From an uncultured Dokdonella sp. (lineage in GTDB: Bacteria > Pseudomonadota > Gammaproteobacteria > Xanthomonadales > Rhodanobacteraceae): 64,000 bases of DNA. A program made the translations under genes and the position numbers. The DNA lies in assembly GCA_934526015.1 (NCBI GenBank), contig CAKSZY010000007.1:37309-101308 (forward strand), given 5' to 3'. Shown here piece by piece: positions 44,601 through 52,686 of the stretch. How positions within the stretch are numbered: the stretch's first letter is position 1; every line of letters begins with the position of its first letter. The notes below the pieces were generated by a model. That model was not told the DNA's origin, did no database searches, and saw nothing but the letters and a program-made list of their open reading frames with translations.

Positions 44601-45079
44601 GCGTTCGCTTCTGCGCCCGGCGCCGCAGCGTCCCGACGCAGCATCACCGCCGCGCGACCGCTGGCGATCACGCGGCCGGCGTGTTCGATGCGGAACGCAT
44701 ATTGCCAGCTGCCGTCGCCGCCGAGCAGGCGTTCGGCATGCACGTCGAGTTCGCCTTCGAGATCGTCGATGCGCGTGCACGCGAGTTCGACGCCGCGCAG
44801 CGAAACCAGATAGCCCGGCGCCGCCGCACCTCCGGCCGCGCGCGCGAGCAGGGCGCCGTGCACGGCCATCGCCTGCGCGCCGTACTCGCACAGGTGCACG
44901 GCGCGCAGCATGCCGTCGCTGCGCAGCGGATTGTCGGCGCGCCGGTGCGATGCGCTGCGCGCATGGATGCGCACCTCGTCCCAGCCCACCACCGCATCGA
45001 GCAGGCACATCAGGCCCTGGTGCGGGATCAGGTGGGACCAGTCGGAGCTGGGGGCGAGGGCTGAGGGGCGAGGGCTCAA
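44597..45079 (-). CDS. Hot-dog 3-hydroxyacyl-ACP dehydratase, start embedded in a repeat
   Basis: A FabA/FabZ-like dehydratase of about 150-160 residues, of the type found in aryl-polyene clusters. Recognisable parts are LIPHQGLMCLLDAVVGW, RADNPLRSDGMLRAVHLCEYGAQAMAVHGAL (catalytic region) and YLVSLRGVELACTRID. No ATG or GTG lies between the upstream stop codon and the conserved core; the only plausible start is TTG 45079, whose first 11 codons are the C-rich arm of junction element C. The stop also lies in a repeat arm (CGTGTTTCAG). The enzyme removes water from the 3-hydroxyacyl intermediate after the FabG step. Confidence 0.8.
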   Translation of the reverse strand: MSPRPSALAPSSDWSHLIPHQGLMCLLDAVVGWDEVRIHARSASHRRADNPLRSDGMLRAVHLCEYGAQAMAVHGALLARAAGGAAAPGYLVSLRGVELACTRIDDLEGELDVHAERLLGGDGSWQYAFRIEHAGRVIASGRAAVMLRRDAAAPGAEANA

Positions 45080-45210
45080 GGACGTGGGCTCGATGCGGTC
45101 TGCAGGCTGGCGACGGAAAACCGGAAAGCGAAGTGCGATTGTCGTTCAGGACATGACGCGCGAGGCATTACGTACTTGCGCCCTCGCCCCTCGCCCTAGC
45201 CCTGTCCCCT
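45048..45210. repeat. Junction element C between MMPL exporter and dehydratase
   Basis: The G arm is 45048-45077 (GGGGGCGAGGGCTGAGGGGC), followed by about 100 bases of different sequence, and the C arm is 45178-45210 (TTGCGCCCTCGCCCCTCGCC). Read in the direction of transcription (minus strand), the MMPL TAG stop lies in the first arm and the dehydratase TTG start in the second. The centre has no open frame or recognisable signal. Confidence 0.85.
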
Positions 45211-47526
45211 GGCGCGCTCATGCCGCGCCATCAGGATCGACAGGCAGAAGTGAAAGCCCACGCCGAGACTCACCGTGAGGCCGATCGCGCGCAGCACCGG
45301 CAGCGACGACCACGCCAGCAGGGCGAACACGAGCAGGGCCGAGACGATGCAGACGAGGGTCGCATGCAGGGTGCGCCGCGCCTCGGCGACGTCGGGAACC
45401 TCGCGTTCGAAGAACAGCGCGTAGTGCAGGCCGAGGCCGGCGGCGAGGGTCAGGGCGACAAGGTGGAACAGCGACAGGGCGACACCGCCGAAACGCAGCA
45501 CGGCCAGCACGAGGATCGTCGCCAGGGTCATCGGTGCCAGCACGTGCCAGGCGCGCCGGACATCGCGGAAGGCGACGAGGACGGTCACGGCGAGCAGCAC
45601 GATGGCGATCGCGAAGGCGTGCAGGATGCGTTCGCGATAGGCGACCACCAGCGATTCGGTGGCGCCCTTGAGATCGAGCAGGCGCACGCGACCGTCGGTG
45701 GCGGCGCTGAGCGCATCGAACGCGGCCGCATCGTGCAGGCCGGCCACGGTGCCGAGACCGAGCCAGCGGCCGTCGCGCTCGACCAGCATCGCCGCCAGGC
45801 GCGCGCCGAGCGGTGAGTCGGCGAAGCCTTGCACGGTCAGCGGTTCGAGCGCGCGCGCGCGCTCGACATCGTCGAGGAACGGCGTGAACAGGTCGGCGCG
45901 GAACGGCAGGTCCTGCTGCGCTTCGGCCAGCGCCGCGGAGAGCGTGGCGCGATCGGGCAGGCGCTGGCGACGCTGCTCCTGGGTGGCGAGGCTCGGCAGG
46001 TAGCGGCTCGGCAGTTCCACCGCCTCGGCCGCACCGGCGGCGACGCGCGCCTCGACTTCGGCGCCGATGCGTTCGGACAGCGCCAGCACGCCGTCGGCGC
46101 TGTCGGCCTCGAGCACGACCAGATAGCGCACGTCGGGTGCGCCGAGCGCGGCGCGCAGGCGTCCCTCGCGTTCGAGCAGGTCCTGCGGCACCGGCGTCAG
46201 CGCGGCGAGGTTGTTCTCCCAGAACGGTCCCGGCGCGAACCACAGCATCGCGCCGGCGACGACCAGCAGCAGCGGCGGCAGCCAGCGCGGGCGCGGCACG
46301 CGCTCGACGAAGGCCCAGGCGCGCGCGATGCCGGGCGCGCTGGCGGCATCGCGGAAACGTTCGGGCAGCACGCGCGGCAGCAGGTGGCGGGTGGTGAGTC
46401 CGGCGACGACGAGCCCGGCGATGGTGAACACGGCGAGTTGCTCGAGCCCGGTCACGCCGGAAGCGAAGAAGGCGAGGTAGGCGATGCAGGCGGAGGTGAT
46501 CGCGGTCAGCAGCAAGGGCCACAGCGCGCGCACGCTGGCGAGGGCGCTCTCGCCGGCGCGCCGGTGGCTCAGCACGCGGATCGGATACTCCTGGGCGACG
46601 CCGAGCAGGGTGAAGCCGAAGGCGAGGGTGATGCCGTGCATCTCGCCGAACCAGGCGGCGATCGCGCCGACGCCGGCGAGCGCACCCGAAGCGATCGGCA
46701 AGGCGGCCAGGCCGAGCACGGCGAAACTGCGGTAGGCGAGCAGCAGCAGGAGGATGAAACCGATCGTGCTGAGGTGGCCGAGCCATTGCGCTTGCGCGCG
46801 CGTGTTCGCGTTGACCAGCGTCGTGAAGTACCCGGGCCCGCTGACCACGAGCCGCGCGCCGGCGGCATCCGGCAAGGCGGCGAACGCGGCCTCGATCGCC
46901 GCGATCGCCTCGCCCTGCGCGGCCGGATCGAAACCCGGTGCGCGCGTCTGCACCAGCAGCAGGGCCTCGCCCTGCGGCGAGAACCACACGCCTTCGCGCA
47001 TGCGCGGCGGCTTCGGCGGCGACCAGCGTTCGGCGAGTTTCATGATCTCGAGGGTCGGATCGCGCGGCAGCAGGGGTTTCAGCAGGGTCGCCGCCGGCGA
47101 ACCGAGATCCTCCACCCGCGTGGCGAGTTCGTCGGCGAGCAGGTCGGCATCGAGCGCCTCGGCATCGAACGACGGCGTCAGCAGATAGCGGTACGGCAGC
47201 ATCGCGTCGGCGAGCACACTGTCATCGAAGGCGCCGTTGACGACTTCGTCGAAGCGCGCGTCGGTGCGCAGCGCGGCGACGAGGCCGCGACTCAATTCGG
47301 CCGCGCGCGCTTCGTCGGCAGCGTCGATGGCCAGCAGCAGGAGGCGCGAGCCGGGGCCATCGCCGATCTGCTCCATGATGAGCTTCTGGTCGGGCGTCTG
47401 CGGTGGCGGCATGAAGCTGCGCAGATCGGTGCCGACGACGAGGCTGCGCTGCACGAACATGCCGAGCGCGACCAGCACGAGCACCCAGGCGGTCAACAGG
47501 CTCCAGCGGCGCGCGCGCGGGCTCAT
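45196..47526 (-). CDS. MMPL/RND-type lipid exporter of the pigment cluster
   Basis: A 776-residue RND/MMPL transporter with two six-helix halves and two large periplasmic loops. The N-terminus is WSLLTAWVLVLVALGMFVQ, helix groups appear at about 250-430 (FILLLLLAYRSFAVLGLAALP, GITLAFGFTLLGVAQEYPIRVL) and 640-776 (LHAFAIAIVLLAVTVLVAF). MMPL-like exporters in aryl-polyene clusters are thought to move the lipid-linked pigment to the outer membrane with the LolA-like carrier encoded just upstream. Start 47526 (GGGGA upstream) is chosen over a TTG at 47568. Its last residues RGQG and TAG stop come from the junction repeat. Confidence 0.92.
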   Translation of the reverse strand: MSPRARRWSLLTAWVLVLVALGMFVQRSLVVGTDLRSFMPPPQTPDQKLIMEQIGDGPGSRLLLLAIDAADEARAAELSRGLVAALRTDARFDEVVNGAFDDSVLADAMLPYRYLLTPSFDAEALDADLLADELATRVEDLGSPAATLLKPLLPRDPTLEIMKLAERWSPPKPPRMREGVWFSPQGEALLLVQTRAPGFDPAAQGEAIAAIEAAFAALPDAAGARLVVSGPGYFTTLVNANTRAQAQWLGHLSTIGFILLLLLAYRSFAVLGLAALPIASGALAGVGAIAAWFGEMHGITLAFGFTLLGVAQEYPIRVLSHRRAGESALASVRALWPLLLTAITSACIAYLAFFASGVTGLEQLAVFTIAGLVVAGLTTRHLLPRVLPERFRDAASAPGIARAWAFVERVPRPRWLPPLLLVVAGAMLWFAPGPFWENNLAALTPVPQDLLEREGRLRAALGAPDVRYLVVLEADSADGVLALSERIGAEVEARVAAGAAEAVELPSRYLPSLATQEQRRQRLPDRATLSAALAEAQQDLPFRADLFTPFLDDVERARALEPLTVQGFADSPLGARLAAMLVERDGRWLGLGTVAGLHDAAAFDALSAATDGRVRLLDLKGATESLVVAYRERILHAFAIAIVLLAVTVLVAFRDVRRAWHVLAPMTLATILVLAVLRFGGVALSLFHLVALTLAAGLGLHYALFFEREVPDVAEARRTLHATLVCIVSALLVFALLAWSSLPVLRAIGLTVSLGVGFHFCLSILMARHERARGQG

Positions 47527-47608
47527 GCGGTCCCCGTCGCGCGCCGGCCAGGGCGCAGCGTGCGGCAACCGCGTCGGCCGCGAGCACGGGCGCGCGCGTT
47601 GGTGGCGG

Positions 47609-48244
47609 TCATTGCTTCAGCGCGCCGCGGCAGGTCAGGTCGAGATTGTGCGGCGTCAGCGGTTTCGGCAACTCGATCGCCGCCAGTGACTCGACCAGCA
47701 TCACGCTGGAGTCGCCGTCCGCATCGCGGATGGTGAAGCAGCGCGCGGCATTGCCGCTGCCGTCGACGACGATCGCGGCGATGCGCCGCTTCAGGCGTGC
47801 GTCCTTCGGCGCCAGGCTGAGGCGCCAGCGTTCGCCACGCTCGGCGATGTCGAGGTTGAAGTCGTGTGCGAGCGTGGCCGCATCGCCGCCGAGCAGGGCG
47901 CTGAAGCCGCGCAGGAAACCCTCGAGCTCGGGAATCTGGCCGAGTTCGATCTCGCGCGGCTTGCGTTCGCCGCGCTGCACCTTCACCTGGCCATCGGCGA
48001 TCGTGGTGGTTTCCCTGTACGGCGCGTCGACGCGCTTGCCGAGCTTGCCGGGGCCGAGGTACTCGAGCTCGCCGCGGGCGACCAGCGGGCGATCGAACAT
48101 CTGCGCGAAACGCACCTCGGTGTACGGCGTGCGCGCCGGCAGTTCGCGCTTGAGGCTTTCGACCAGCGCCGCCGGGCCGGGCTCACTGGCTGCGACCGGC
48201 AGCGACGCCAGCAGGCACGCCGGAAGGATCGCTCTCAGGCACAT
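47609..48244 (-). CDS. LolA-like periplasmic carrier of the pigment cluster
   Basis: A 211-residue periplasmic protein with a signal peptide (LRAILPACLLASLPVAAS). The mature domain has the LolA/LolB half-barrel pattern (VRFAQMFDRPLVARGELEYLGPGKLGKRVDAP, IPELEGFLRGFSALLGGDA, RIAAIVVDGSG). It probably chaperones the aryl-polyene lipid across the periplasm. The start at 48244 gives a standard signal peptide; ATG 48262 is also possible. Either way the 5' end lies inside the 3' end of the acyltransferase gene (overlap about 60 bases), so the two are co-translated. A gap of 82 bases precedes the MMPL gene. Confidence 0.85.
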   Translation of the reverse strand: MCLRAILPACLLASLPVAASEPGPAALVESLKRELPARTPYTEVRFAQMFDRPLVARGELEYLGPGKLGKRVDAPYRETTTIADGQVKVQRGERKPREIELGQIPELEGFLRGFSALLGGDAATLAHDFNLDIAERGERWRLSLAPKDARLKRRIAAIVVDGSGNAARCFTIRDADGDSSVMLVESLAAIELPKPLTPHNLDLTCRGALKQ

Positions 48245-49139
48245 CGAGATTCCAGAAATCATGGAAGTTGAACCAATTCCAGGGGTGGGCGCGCACATGA
48301 TGCTCGAGGCGTTGCGCATAGAGCTGAACGATCGCCTTCAGTTCGGCCTCGCGCGCGCGCCGCGGCAGTTCCACCTCGGCGGCGAGCGTCTCGAAGTGCA
48401 GATCGTAGCGCGCGCCGCCGCGATACAGGCCGACGCAGAACACCAGCGGCACCTTCAACAGGCTGGCGAGCAGGAACGGCGCCACCGGAAAGCGTGCCGG
48501 CGCGCCGAGGAAATCGACGACGACGGTCGCCTCGCCGGGGCGCGCGCGGTCGCCGAGCAGGGTCGCCAGCGCGCCGTGCTCCATGGCGTCGCGCAGGGCC
48601 AGCACGACCTCGTGGCCGGGCCGCGAGGCGTCGATCACGCCGGCGGCAACCTTCGGATTGAGCGCATGCAGCAGCTCGGTCATCACCGGCGTCGCCTGCG
48701 TGTCGAGCACCACCCGCACGTCGACATCGTCCCGGCGCAGCGACAGCACGCGCAAGGCCTCGAAGCTGCCGACGTGCGCACCGACCAGCAGCACGCCGCG
48801 ACCGCGTTCCATCTGCGCATGCAGTTCGTCGAGGCCGCTCACGCGGATGTCGAAATCCTTCACCCGTTGCGACAGCAGGTAGATGCGGTCGAGCGTGGTC
48901 GCCGCATAGGCATGCATGAGGCGCATGACGCCCCAGGTCGTCGCCGGCCGGCCGAACATGCGTTCAAGGTAGTCGCGCGCGGCGCGGCGTTCGCCGCTGC
49001 GGCGCAGGAAGAAATACAGCGTGATCGGATACAGCAGCAGGCGCGACAGGCGGCGCCCGCACAGGATGCCGATCTGGAAGATCGTCCACAGGCCGGCACG
49101 GCCACCGCCCTCGCTGCGCTCGTTCCAGTGCGTGCTCAT
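48183..49139 (-). CDS. LpxL/LPLAT-type lysophospholipid acyltransferase
   Basis: A 318-residue membrane-associated acyltransferase. It has an N-terminal membrane segment (RLLLYPITLYFFLRRSG), VLLVGAHVGSFEALR as the H(x4)D/E-like motif (His-Val-Gly-Ser-Phe-Glu), ATLLGDRARPGEATVVVDFLG, FPVAPFLLASLLKVPLVF, and PWNWFNFHDFW at the end. This is the acyltransferase usual in aryl-polyene clusters, which esterifies the pigment onto a lipid. Start 49139 overlaps the stop of the upstream dehydratase-like gene (ATGA). The H-x4-E rather than H-x4-D pattern is as in lipid A acyltransferases. Confidence 0.9.
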   Translation of the reverse strand: MSTHWNERSEGGGRAGLWTIFQIGILCGRRLSRLLLYPITLYFFLRRSGERRAARDYLERMFGRPATTWGVMRLMHAYAATTLDRIYLLSQRVKDFDIRVSGLDELHAQMERGRGVLLVGAHVGSFEALRVLSLRRDDVDVRVVLDTQATPVMTELLHALNPKVAAGVIDASRPGHEVVLALRDAMEHGALATLLGDRARPGEATVVVDFLGAPARFPVAPFLLASLLKVPLVFCVGLYRGGARYDLHFETLAAEVELPRRAREAELKAIVQLYAQRLEHHVRAHPWNWFNFHDFWNLDVPESDPSGVPAGVAAGRSQ

Positions 49140-49435
49140 GCAAGCACCGACTCGCCGGAGAGGATCGGCGTGCCGTCCCTTTCGATGCGGAAGCGCAGGC
49201 GCGTGGCGTCGCCGGCGAAGCCGAGCATCGCTTCCTCGCCCGGACGCAGCGGGGCGAGGAACTTCACCGCGGAAAGTTTCACCAGGGCGAAGCCGGCGCG
49301 TTCGAGGCGGGCGGCGACCTGGTCGAGCAGGACCACGCCCGGCACGATCGGATCGCCGGGGAAATGGCCCGCCAGCGAGGGATGCGCGGCGTCGATGCGC
49401 AACGGTCCGCCCAGCATGGTGAAATCGGTCGGCAT
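49136..49435 (-). CDS. Small hot-dog dehydratase (ApeI-like)
   Basis: A 99-residue hot-dog fold protein with the FabZ/FabA core HPSLAGHFPGDPIVPGVVLLDQV, including the catalytic His of GHFPGDPIVPG. The length is that of the small dehydratase-like subunit found in aryl-polyene clusters. A second, longer dehydratase is encoded at 44597-45079. It starts at 49435, 3 bases after the preceding gene, and overlaps the acyltransferase start. It should dehydrate 3-hydroxyacyl-ACP intermediates or act as part of a heteromeric dehydratase. Confidence 0.88.
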   Translation of the reverse strand: MPTDFTMLGGPLRIDAAHPSLAGHFPGDPIVPGVVLLDQVAARLERAGFALVKLSAVKFLAPLRPGEEAMLGFAGDATRLRFRIERDGTPILSGESVLA

Positions 49436-49438
49436 CGC

Positions 49439-50119
49439 TCAGCGCACCATGTCGCGCACGAGGCGCGGCCAGTTCAGCACGAGGCGCTGCAGGAACACGC
49501 GCGGCGGATCGTGCGGTACGTGCGGCAGGCGCCAGCGGCGGAAGACGAGCTCGCCGGCCATGAAGGCGAGCGGCACGCTCCAGCCGCCGACCATCAGCCA
49601 GGCCTCGGCGAACGCGGCCGGCGGCCAGGCGAGCAGGCCGTGGCGTGCCCCGAGCAGCACGAGGAAGACGAGCGCCTGCGCCAGCATCAGCAGCGTCCAG
49701 GCCAGGGTGAGCGAACGCGCATAAGCGGCGACCCCGGGCAGGGCGAGGCGTTCCTCGCCTTCGATCGCGAGGATCACGCGTGCGATCAGCGGCCGGCGCG
49801 CGCCGACGAGGGTGTGGCCGAACAGCCAGGCGAGGGCGAGGCTGACCGCAACCGGCAGGGTTTCCAGCGCGAGCAGGCCGTTGCCGCGCCAGGCCAGCAC
49901 GCCGAGTCCGAGCGCGGCGAGCGCCAGCACGAGCCAGGCGCGCCGGTTGTGCGCGGCGAGCCGGGGTGCCAGCACGAGGGCGACGAGGAGGAACGCGCAA
50001 ACCGCCGCGAGCACGCCATCGCCGCACACGAGCGCGTACGCGGCGAGCGCAAGCCAGCCGCCTGCGAGGAGCACGAACGGCGCGCGGGTCGCGCGTGACG
50101 GAGCCGGTTCGCTGGACAT
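49439..50119 (-). CDS. Polytopic membrane protein of the pigment cluster
   Basis: A 226-residue membrane protein with about six helices (FVLLAGGWLALAAYALV, LAAVCAFLLVALVLAP, AWLVLALAALGLGVLAW, LPVAVSLALAWLFGHTLVG, LTLAWTLLMLAQALVFLVLLG). The tail WRLPHVPHDPPRVFLQRLVLNWP is conserved in membrane proteins of aryl-polyene clusters (COG4648-like, from memory). Its role is unknown, perhaps lipid or pigment handling. Start 50119 is uncertain; earlier starts exist but lie in the structured element's flank. In many clusters ACP genes come next upstream; here the 284-bp structured element sits there instead. Confidence 0.8.
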   Translation of the reverse strand: MSSEPAPSRATRAPFVLLAGGWLALAAYALVCGDGVLAAVCAFLLVALVLAPRLAAHNRRAWLVLALAALGLGVLAWRGNGLLALETLPVAVSLALAWLFGHTLVGARRPLIARVILAIEGEERLALPGVAAYARSLTLAWTLLMLAQALVFLVLLGARHGLLAWPPAAFAEAWLMVGGWSVPLAFMAGELVFRRWRLPHVPHDPPRVFLQRLVLNWPRLVRDMVR

Positions 50120-50177
50120 GGCAATCGGAGAAGCCGGGCGATGCATGCGCCTGTGCATGGGCGACGGGCGCCCCCTG

Positions 50178-50461
50178 GGGATGCTCTGAACCAGTCTACG
50201 CATGCGTCACCGCACTGCCTGCGCGCAGATCGAGGTGGGGCGACGAAGGCAGACTGGCCGTCTGTCGAGTCGACCCGCCGCGGAGCTGCGCGCAGGCAGT
50301 GCGGCCCCAACCGCTTGATCCAATGACGGGGTGATGTCCACGAGGCCCTCCCGCCGGCGCGCGCGGCTTGCCCAGGCAACCAGCCTGGGCGGCGCCACGC
50401 ACACCACCGGGCGAGCCTCGTGGACATCATGCCGCATGCGCAGACTGGTTCAGAGCATCCC
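50178..50461. repeat. 284-bp element with nested inverted repeats (three-way junction)
   Basis: The outer arms are 50178-50206 and 50433-50461 (29 bases, one mismatch). Inside are a perfect 19-bp inverted repeat (50210-50228 and 50286-50304, CCGCACTGCCTGCGCGCAG) and a perfect 14-bp one (50333-50346 and 50415-50428, GATGTCCACGAGGC). Only 3 and 4 bases separate the outer stem from the inner stems, so the predicted fold is an outer stem with two arms, and each arm has a smaller hairpin (GCAGACTGGCCGTCTG; CCCAGGCAACCAGCCTGGG). It contains no open frame of its own and lies between two divergent genes of the pigment cluster. One end recurs at 31103-31140. Confidence 0.9.
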
Positions 50462-50530
50462 TTGAAAGGCCGCGAATGTACCATGGCGCCCCTTGCCGGA
50501 ATCCCGCGGCATGCATGGAGAGATGGAAGA

Positions 50531-51862
50531 GTGGACCCGGCGGTGGAGAAGCTCGAATGCGACGTGCTCGTCATCGGCGGCGGACCGGCCGGTTCGACCG
50601 CGGCCACCCTGCTCGCGCGCAAGGGCCATTGCGTGCTGATGCTGGAGAAGGACCGCCACCCGCGTTTCCACATCGGCGAATCGCTGCTGCCGGCCAACGT
50701 GCCGATCCTCGAGGAACTCGGCGTGCTCGAACGCGTGCGTGCGCTCGGCGTGCTCAAGCTCGGTGCCGATTTCCCGAAAGACGACGGCCACGTCACCTTC
50801 CACTTCGAACGCGCCCTCGGCGACACGCCCGGCTACGCCTTCCAGGTGCGCCGCGACCAGTTCGACCAGGCCCTGTTCGAGCATGCACGCGAAAACGGCG
50901 TCGACGCGCGCGACGGCTGCAAGGTGACCACGGTCCGGGTGAGCGGCATCGGCAGCGTCGAGGCCGAGGTCGACGACGGCAGCGGACGCCTCTCGACGGT
51001 GAGCGCGCGCTACCTCGTCGATGCCAGCGGCCGCGACACCGTGCTCGGCAACCGCTTCAAGCTCAAGCGCAAGAATCCGAAACACCAGAGCGCGGCGATC
51101 TTCGCCCACTTCCGCGGCGTCGAACGACGCGCCGGCGAGGACCAGGGCAACATCAGCATCTACCGCTTCGAGCACGGCTGGGCCTGGTTCATCCCGCTGC
51201 CCGACGGCCTGATGAGCGTCGGCTGCGTGTGCTGGCCGGATTACCTCAAGCAGCGCCGCGGCAGCCCCGAGACCTTCCTCATGCAGACGCTCGAACGCAT
51301 GCCCGCAGCCATGCGCCGCATGCACGGCGCGACGATCGAAGGCGGCGTGCACGTCACCGGCAACTATTCCTACGCCTGCACGCGCATGGCCGGCCCCGGC
51401 TGGATCATGGTCGGCGATGCCTGGGCCTTCGTCGATCCGGTGTTCTCCTCGGGCGTCTACCTCGCCATGCACGGCGCCCGCCGCGCCGCCGCGCTGATCG
51501 ACACCAGCCTGCGCGAACCCGCGCGCGAAGCCGCCCTGCAACGCGCCTTCGATCGCCGCCTGCGCCGCGGTGTGCGCGTGTTTTCCTGGTTCATCCAGCG
51601 CTTCAACTCGCCGGTCATGGCCGGCCTGTTCGCCCAACCGCGCAACATCTGGCGCATCGAGGACGGCATCGTCTCGATGCTCGCCGGCGACGTCTTCGAC
51701 AACCGCGAAGTCATGAAGCGCGTGCACGCCTTCAAGTTCATCTACTTCGCCAAGGGCAGCTCGATGATCCGCCGCTGGATCGCCGACTGGGGCGAACGCC
51801 GGCGCCAGGCGCGGGCAAGATTCAGCGGCGGCAACACGCCGCTGGATGAAGGCGGGCACTGA
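50531..51862 (+). CDS. Second halogenase-like FAD-dependent oxidoreductase
   Basis: A 443-residue flavoprotein of the tryptophan-halogenase/geranylgeranyl-reductase superfamily. It has VLVIGGGPAGSTAATLLA (FAD site), RFHIGESLLPANVPIL, YAFQVRRDQFDQALFE, the motif WAWFIP near residue 215, and VGDAWAFVDPVFSSGVYLA (second FAD motif). The GTG at 50531 is chosen because GGAGAGA lies 9-10 bases upstream and the family begins just before ECDVLVIGG; an in-frame ATG at 50483 would add 16 residues. Similar flavoproteins occur in xanthomonadin clusters. With the one at 41862 the locus has two such proteins. No other gene of the cluster follows. Confidence 0.87.
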   Translation: MDPAVEKLECDVLVIGGGPAGSTAATLLARKGHCVLMLEKDRHPRFHIGESLLPANVPILEELGVLERVRALGVLKLGADFPKDDGHVTFHFERALGDTPGYAFQVRRDQFDQALFEHARENGVDARDGCKVTTVRVSGIGSVEAEVDDGSGRLSTVSARYLVDASGRDTVLGNRFKLKRKNPKHQSAAIFAHFRGVERRAGEDQGNISIYRFEHGWAWFIPLPDGLMSVGCVCWPDYLKQRRGSPETFLMQTLERMPAAMRRMHGATIEGGVHVTGNYSYACTRMAGPGWIMVGDAWAFVDPVFSSGVYLAMHGARRAAALIDTSLREPAREAALQRAFDRRLRRGVRVFSWFIQRFNSPVMAGLFAQPRNIWRIEDGIVSMLAGDVFDNREVMKRVHAFKFIYFAKGSSMIRRWIADWGERRRQARARFSGGNTPLDEGGH

Positions 51863-51880
51863 CGCCCGCGGAGGCAGACC

Positions 51881-52246
51881 ATGCTGCAAGTCGCCGCCGT
51901 CCTCCTCGTCCTGCTGGGCGTCGCCCACTCCTGGCTCGGCGAGCGCTGCATCCTGATCCGGCTGTTCCGGCGCGACGACCTGCCGAAGCTGTTCGGCGGC
52001 AGCGCGTTCACCGTGCGCACGCTGCGCTTCGCCTGGCACATCACCACGATCGCCTGGTTCGGTTTCGCCGCGATCTTGTGGAAGGCTTCATCGGGTCCGC
52101 TTGAGCAGCCGTTCGTGCTGGCGGTCATCGGCTGCACGTCGATCGCCAGCGGACTGCTGCCGCTCGTCCACACGCGCGGCCGGCACCTGTCGTGGATCGT
52201 CTTCTTCGCGGTCGGCGGATTGTGTCTCTGGGCCGGCGCTGCTTGA
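51881..52246 (+). CDS. Small four-helix membrane protein, unknown
   Basis: A 121-residue protein with about four membrane helices (VAAVLLVLLGVAHSWLG, FAWHITTIAWFGFAAIL, FVLAVIGCTSIASGLLPL, SWIVFFAVGGLCLWAGA). GGAGGCAG lies 6 bases before the start at 51881, and it begins 18 bases after the flavoprotein stop, so the two are likely co-transcribed. No family function is known. The HSWLGERCILIRLF stretch resembles small uncharacterised membrane proteins found in many proteobacteria. Confidence 0.75.
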   Translation: MLQVAAVLLVLLGVAHSWLGERCILIRLFRRDDLPKLFGGSAFTVRTLRFAWHITTIAWFGFAAILWKASSGPLEQPFVLAVIGCTSIASGLLPLVHTRGRHLSWIVFFAVGGLCLWAGAA

Positions 52247-52334
52247 CCGTCCAGGACGAATTGTTCCGCCCTCAACTTGCCATGATTGCGGAGTCCAGAA
52301 CCGGGCAAAGTCGATTTTCAACGGCAGGAAAGAC

Positions 52335-52661
52335 ATGGTACGAATCGACGCGAACGACATCATCGACAGGGACTCGCTCCATGCGGTCTTTTCCTCTGCG
52401 TTCGGATTTCCTTCGTACTACGGACGCAACATGGACGCGTGGATCGACTGTCTTTCGTGCCTCGACGATCCGGCTGCGGGGCTGACCACGGTACACGTGA
52501 GCCCGGGGCAATGCCTGCCCCTCGTCGTCGAGCATGCACGTGACTTCAAGGCTCGATGCCCAGAACTGTTTTCCGATCTTGTGGAATGTGCCGCATTCGT
52601 CAATGGGCGGCGCATCGAGCAGGGACGTCCTCCGGTCGTAGCCCTCGCGTTCATCGCATGA
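52335..52661 (+). CDS. Barstar-like ribonuclease inhibitor, no barnase partner
   Basis: A 108-residue protein with the barstar fold signature: IDANDIIDRDSLHAVFSSAFGFPSYY followed by GRNMDAWIDCLSCL, in which YYGRNxDAxxDCL is the conserved binding helix with the acidic residues that block the RNase active site. The start has an AGGAAAG site. Barstars protect cells from a cognate extracellular RNase or from contact-dependent RNase toxins. No barnase-like gene is in the window, so this is either an orphan immunity gene or an inhibitor of a toxin encoded elsewhere. Codon use is less GC-biased than neighbours, consistent with acquisition. Confidence 0.88.
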   Translation: MVRIDANDIIDRDSLHAVFSSAFGFPSYYGRNMDAWIDCLSCLDDPAAGLTTVHVSPGQCLPLVVEHARDFKARCPELFSDLVECAAFVNGRRIEQGRPPVVALAFIA

Positions 52662-52686
52662 ATCGCCACGTCATGCGGTTGAAGGA

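Noticed and set aside
50178..50461. Complete insertion sequence
   Set aside because: Length 284 bases, no transposase frame, no visible target duplication; kept as a structured or MITE-like element.
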